Assembly (NCBI GenBank): GCA_964350315.1
Contig: CAYGJD010000010.1
Location: forward strand, 1 to 64,000
Direction: 5' to 3'
From: JAJZEO01 sp964350315
GTDB lineage: Bacteria; Chlamydiota; Chlamydiia; Chlamydiales; 2-12-FULL-49-11
DNA length: 64,000 nt
In this document: one piece after another, positions 60,412 through 64,000 of the stretch
Position numbering within the stretch: the stretch's first letter is position 1
Layout: each line of letters begins with the position of its first letter
The notes under the pieces: model-generated
Told to the model about the DNA's origin: nothing
Seen by the model: the letters and a program-made list of their open reading frames with translations, nothing else
Database searches by the model: none
Position numbers and translations under genes: made by a program

Positions 60412-61959
60412 ATGAAAGAAATCTTGCTCACAGTCGAGTCTAAGGAGACTCGCCAAGCAAAAGTTGTAGAAAAAAAACTACAAGAGTTGATTGTTGAGCG
60501 GAAAAAAAGTCGCCAAATCACTGGCAACATTTACCGCGGAAGAGTTACAAACATCCTTCACAACATCCAATCAGCCTTCATCGACATCGGAGAAGGTGAG
60601 AATGGATTTATCCATATTTCCGACATTGTCGAAAATACACAAAAGTTCCAAGAACTTTTTGATATGGATTTTGAATGGGATTATGACCTTAGCTCATACA
60701 ACGCTAAAGAAGAAAAAGTCGCCGACATCTCAAAAATTCTAAAAATTGATCAAACTGTTCTTGTTCAGGTTGTAAAAGAACCAATTGGAACAAAAGGTGC
60801 AAGACTTACATCAAACATTTCTGTCCCAGGAAGGTACCTTGTTCTACTCCCAAATTCTCCTCATAGAGGCGTCTCACGAAAAATCACTGACAAGACTGCA
60901 AGAGATCGTTTAAAGCAAATTATACGTGCATTTGAAATGCCCTCAGACATGGGCTTAATTTGCCGTACTGCAAGTATGCTTGCAACTCAAGACCAACTTA
61001 TTGATGAGGCTCACGAACTCTTTGAATCATGGAATAAAATCATTGAAGGTTTTAATGTCTCAACAAGTGCTCAATGCCTTTATCGAGAATCAGATCTAAT
61101 TAAAAAAGCCTTAATGACTGCTCTTGATAAAAAATATGACCGTATTTTAATCGACCACTATCCAACTTATTTAGCCTGTAGCCGAATGTACAAAAAGTAC
61201 AAAGAGACAGATCAAGAACTAAAAGTTGAGTACTATCGCGACAAAGTGCCTATCTTCAAAAGATTCAATGTCGAAAAAGAGATCGAAAAAGCATTAACAA
61301 GAAAGATTTGGCTTACATCAGGCGGATACCTGTTTTTTGATCGTACAGAAGCTATGTATACAATTGACGTCAACTCAGGCCGATCAGGCCAATCAGATTC
61401 AAAGAAGAACGTTGAAGAAACACTTGTCCACATCAACATGGAAGCTGCCGATGAAATTGCACGTCAACTCCGCATTAGAAATATTGGCGGTCTAATTATT
61501 TGCGATTTTATAGATATGCGATCAAGAAAAAATCAGCGCCGTGTTTTAGATCGCTTAAAAGATGCAATGAAAGAAGATTCTGCTAAGTGCACGATTTTAG
61601 GAATGAGTGAATTTGGTCTTGTTGAAATGACAAGACAAAGAAACCGTGAGTCCCTTGTGCAAACAGTTTTCTCTGAATGCCCTTACTGCAGCGGAAATGG
61701 CATGATTAAAAACTTTGAGAGCATGTCAATTGAAATCGAACGTGCCGTGAACCACTTAGTGAATCAAGCAGCACAATTTGCTCTTGAGCTTGTGACCCAT
61801 CCCGACCTTGATCACAAACTAAATCACAGCGATAAGAAATATCTGGAGAAAATGGTTGCGAAGTTGAATGCGACTATAACATTTCACACAAATGACCTCC
61901 TCCATTTAAATGAATTTGAAATATACTCGGCGACAAATGGTAAAAAACTTGAATTTTAA
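60412..61959 (+). CDS. rng: Ribonuclease G/E
   Basis: The 515-residue endonuclease has an S1 domain ('GNIYRGRVTNILHNIQSAFI'), an RNase H-like core, the DNase I-like catalytic domain ('MYTIDVNSGRSGQS' and 'GGLIICDFIDMRSRKN') and the Zn-link 'CPYCSGNG'. Length and the lack of a long C-terminal scaffold fit RNase G (CafA) or a minimal RNase E. It matures rRNA and starts mRNA decay. Its end overlaps plsB by 23 nt. Confidence 0.93.
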   Translation: MKEILLTVESKETRQAKVVEKKLQELIVERKKSRQITGNIYRGRVTNILHNIQSAFIDIGEGENGFIHISDIVENTQKFQELFDMDFEWDYDLSSYNAKEEKVADISKILKIDQTVLVQVVKEPIGTKGARLTSNISVPGRYLVLLPNSPHRGVSRKITDKTARDRLKQIIRAFEMPSDMGLICRTASMLATQDQLIDEAHELFESWNKIIEGFNVSTSAQCLYRESDLIKKALMTALDKKYDRILIDHYPTYLACSRMYKKYKETDQELKVEYYRDKVPIFKRFNVEKEIEKALTRKIWLTSGGYLFFDRTEAMYTIDVNSGRSGQSDSKKNVEETLVHINMEAADEIARQLRIRNIGGLIICDFIDMRSRKNQRRVLDRLKDAMKEDSAKCTILGMSEFGLVEMTRQRNRESLVQTVFSECPYCSGNGMIKNFESMSIEIERAVNHLVNQAAQFALELVTHPDLDHKLNHSDKKYLEKMVAKLNATITFHTNDLLHLNEFEIYSATNGKKLEF

Positions 61960-62950
61960 TGATTTAAGAGAACTTATAGAAGTTTCATCTGACCCAAACT
62001 CGAAAAGATATTGGGAAGTTCTATCCCCATTTATTTCTATGTACGAACAAATCGTCGATGAAAAAAAACTTGATAAAGGCGAGTATTTTAGCTTGCTCGC
62101 ACAATACTGCAGCTTAGTTGCCAAACAAATAGACTCCCCCTGGCCCTTCACATCATATCATGCCGCTCTAAGAGAACCTATTGATTATCACATTCTTGGT
62201 CGAGAAATTTTTCGCCCATTAGTGAACATTCATAAGTCGACCCTTTCTGGAATTGAAAACATCAAAGAGATTGAATCCTCTCTTGTAAGGGGTGAAAACG
62301 TAATCTTATATGCCAACCACCAGATTGAAGCCGACCCTCAAGCTCTAAGCCTCCTCCTAGAGGACATTGCACCGCAACTAGCCGAACAATTTATCTTTGT
62401 TGCTGGTGAACGCGTTTTAACAGATCCTCTTGCTGTTCCATTTAGTCTTGGGTGTAACTTGTTTTGCATATACTCTAAAAAATATTTCACATCTCATCCA
62501 GATCGCGCTGCTGAAATGAAGAAACACAATGCAAAGACAATCTCAGAAATCTCCTCACACTTAAACCTAGGAAGCAAATGTATTTATATTGCTCCAAGTG
62601 GAGGAAGAGATCGAAAAGGCAGTTCAGGAGAAATTGAAGTTGCTCCATTTGATCCTCAAAGCGTCGAACTGATGTACTTGATAGGAAAAAAATCAAAAAA
62701 ACTTACACATTTTTATCCTCTCTCTTTGTCAACTCATGACATTTTACCTCCTCCCGAAGGCCTACAGATCAACCTTGGCGAGATGCGCCTAACAAAAGAA
62801 GCTCCAATTCATGCTCATTTTGGTAAAAAAATCGATATGGAAAATTTTCCTTTATCTGATACAACTAGTAAAAAGAAAAGAAAAGACGAGCGTACCCAAT
62901 ATATTTACAAAGCAGTTTGTGATATGTATGCCGAATTTCCTGTTTTATAA
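61937..62950 (+). CDS. plsB: Glycerol-3-phosphate acyltransferase, soluble chloroplast-like type
   Basis: The 337-residue enzyme acylates sn-1 of glycerol-3-phosphate. The acyltransferase block I NHxxxxD is 'YANHQIEADPQAL', followed by 'FVAGERVLTDPLAVPFSLGC' and 'IYIAPSGGRDRKGSSG' (block III). The short length and these motifs match the plant-plastid/chlamydial form rather than E. coli PlsB. ATG 61937 overlaps the rng end. The rng-plsB-insulinase order is as in Chlamydia. Confidence 0.9.
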   Translation: MVKNLNFNDLRELIEVSSDPNSKRYWEVLSPFISMYEQIVDEKKLDKGEYFSLLAQYCSLVAKQIDSPWPFTSYHAALREPIDYHILGREIFRPLVNIHKSTLSGIENIKEIESSLVRGENVILYANHQIEADPQALSLLLEDIAPQLAEQFIFVAGERVLTDPLAVPFSLGCNLFCIYSKKYFTSHPDRAAEMKKHNAKTISEISSHLNLGSKCIYIAPSGGRDRKGSSGEIEVAPFDPQSVELMYLIGKKSKKLTHFYPLSLSTHDILPPPEGLQINLGEMRLTKEAPIHAHFGKKIDMENFPLSDTTSKKKRKDERTQYIYKAVCDMYAEFPVL

Positions 62951-63008
62951 ACTTAATCCAAATTGAGATTTATCTCATATATGCGTTGGATTATTACTAG
63001 AGGTTACC

Positions 63009-64000
63009 ATGAGAAACTCAATCTACTCTCTCCTTATTCTTTCATCCCCGCTTTTTTCAGAATACTCACCAGCTCATGAAGTTCCCAACAAAAACCCACT
63101 TAAAGTGATGACGTCTACTCTTAAAGAGAGAAAGACAATGAAAATTCGCTTAAAGAATGGGCTTGAAGCTTATCTTATCTCTGATCCAGCAGCAAACAAA
63201 TCTGCAGCAGCTTTAGCTGTAAAAGTTGGCTCTTGGCAAGATCCTGTAAAATATCCTGGAACAGCTCACTTTTGCGAGCATATGTTATTTATGGGATCAA
63301 AAAAATACCCTTTAGAAGATGGTTTTTTCCACATGGTCGCAGATAGCGGTGGATCTGCAAACGCCTATACTTGGACAGACAGAACTGTTTATGGTTTCTC
63401 GAGTAATCATAAACAATTTTGCCAAAACCTGGATGTTTTTGCTCACTTTTTTATTGACCCCCTTTTTGATCCATCTGCAGTAAGCCGTGAACTTTTAGCT
63501 GTGAATCAAGAGTTTGCAAAAAATTTAGAAAATGATGGTTGGCGCGACTGGCAAATCTTAAAAGAAATGGGTAACCAGAAACATCCAAACAGCAAGTTCT
63601 CCACAGGAAACGAAGAAACTCTCAAAGTCATTCCAATAGACACTTTAGCAAATTGGTACAGACTTCATTATAGCGCTGATAAAATGCACCTTGTTGTTTA
63701 CTCCAACCAAGACCTATCTGTTTTAAAGGAAATCGTAAATACAGCTTTTTACGAAGTCCCAACAGCTAATGCCCCAAGCATTCCGCAGACCAACGTTTTA
63801 TCAGAAGATCAAAAGGGAGTAATTGTTTACGTCGAACCGATTTGCGATGTTCGACAAATTACATTTTCATGGGAAATGCCCGCAGAAATTGCCTCGGATG
63901 TTGATGCAAAAATACCTGAACTAATTGCATACACCTTGTCATATCAAGGCGAAGGCAGTTTATTTGAAGAACTCTATCGTGAAAGTCTTGCTGAGTCTGT
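63009..64000 (+). CDS. Insulinase/protease III-family zinc metalloprotease (M16), N-terminal part
   Basis: The frame runs off the right edge; about 330 residues are present of a family near 950. An AGAGG Shine-Dalgarno sequence lies 5 nt before ATG 63009. A signal peptide ('SIYSLLILSSPLFSEY') suggests a periplasmic enzyme like E. coli Ptr. The inverted zinc motif HxxEH is in 'TAHFCEHMLFMGSKKYP' near residue 87, and the third ligand Glu is probably in 'ELLAVNQEFAKNLENDGWR'. It degrades small peptides. Chlamydia has a homologous ptr gene next to plsB. Confidence 0.9.
   Translation, partial: MRNSIYSLLILSSPLFSEYSPAHEVPNKNPLKVMTSTLKERKTMKIRLKNGLEAYLISDPAANKSAAALAVKVGSWQDPVKYPGTAHFCEHMLFMGSKKYPLEDGFFHMVADSGGSANAYTWTDRTVYGFSSNHKQFCQNLDVFAHFFIDPLFDPSAVSRELLAVNQEFAKNLENDGWRDWQILKEMGNQKHPNSKFSTGNEETLKVIPIDTLANWYRLHYSADKMHLVVYSNQDLSVLKEIVNTAFYEVPTANAPSIPQTNVLSEDQKGVIVYVEPICDVRQITFSWEMPAEIASDVDAKIPELIAYTLSYQGEGSLFEELYRESLAES

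Overview
This window is chromosomal DNA from a member of the phylum Chlamydiota, probably a lineage outside Chlamydiaceae (an environmental or 'Chlamydia-related' bacterium). The evidence is gene order and gene form. It has the type III secretion block sctV-copN-chaperone followed by malQ, a fused glycyl-tRNA synthetase (glyQS), pgsA next to glgA, the rplY-pth-rpsF-rpsR-rplI-ispE ribosomal block, dnaG-mutS-uvrC, rpsN-rpmJ beside rpmH-rnpA, pcnB-lpxB, and DUF177-rpmF-rng-plsB-insulinase. All of these follow the neighbourhoods I recall from Chlamydia. Genes such as treY, sthA, the asp23/amaP pair and two very large glycine-rich autotransporters make a plain Chlamydiaceae genome unlikely. The DNA is AT-rich. 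I see no rRNA, CRISPR array, insertion sequence or prophage.

Layout. 1-11.5 kb: type III secretion genes, then two tandem 1.1-kb-residue autotransporters placed between the chaperone gene and malQ. 11.4-19.1 kb: treY, a secreted transglutaminase-like/TPR protein, a small exported protein, a coupled pair of APH-fold kinases (one apparently inactive) and an MFS transporter. 19.1-27.5 kb: membrane protein, sthA, murJ, then rpmB-PLD-marC-truA-map, and a coiled-coil membrane protein. 27.5-35.6 kb: peptidase M20, htpX, a membrane phosphatase, an HldD-like epimerase, ispE, the ribosomal block and tRNA-Gln. 35.8-49.7 kb: glgA, pgsA, glyQS, a methyltransferase, a DCC-like protein, dnaG, mutS, uvrC and asp23/amaP. 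49.9-64 kb: a GYF-domain protein, rpsN-rpmJ, rpmH/rnpA, uvrD, a thioredoxin-like protein, a Tsr3/DTW-like protein, tyrP, pcnB, a hydrolase, lpxB, DUF177, rpmF, rng, plsB and the start of an insulinase-family protease.

How the genes work together. GlgA, MalQ and TreY point to storage-glucan synthesis, remodelling and trehalose production. PlsB, PgsA, LpxB and MurJ serve the envelope. The autotransporters and the type III proteins face the host. The remainder is mainly core information processing (translation, replication, mismatch and excision repair, RNA decay).

Most interesting signals: (1) rpmH lies entirely inside the only conventional rnpA reading frame, an arrangement known from Thermus. 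(2) Several genes (map, tyrP, murJ, the gene at 13850, the phosphatase at 30944) have a -10 hexamer only 6-8 nt before ATG and no usable Shine-Dalgarno sequence, which predicts leaderless mRNAs. (3) Two divergent promoter pairs (murJ/rpmB and rpmJ/rpmH) share overlapping -35 boxes. (4) Several enzymes have lost catalytic residues: a kinase-fold partner, an HldD-like epimerase and a DCC-like protein. (5) A tandem hairpin element follows rpsN. All calls come from reading the sequence without database searches, so family names rest on recognised motifs and gene order.
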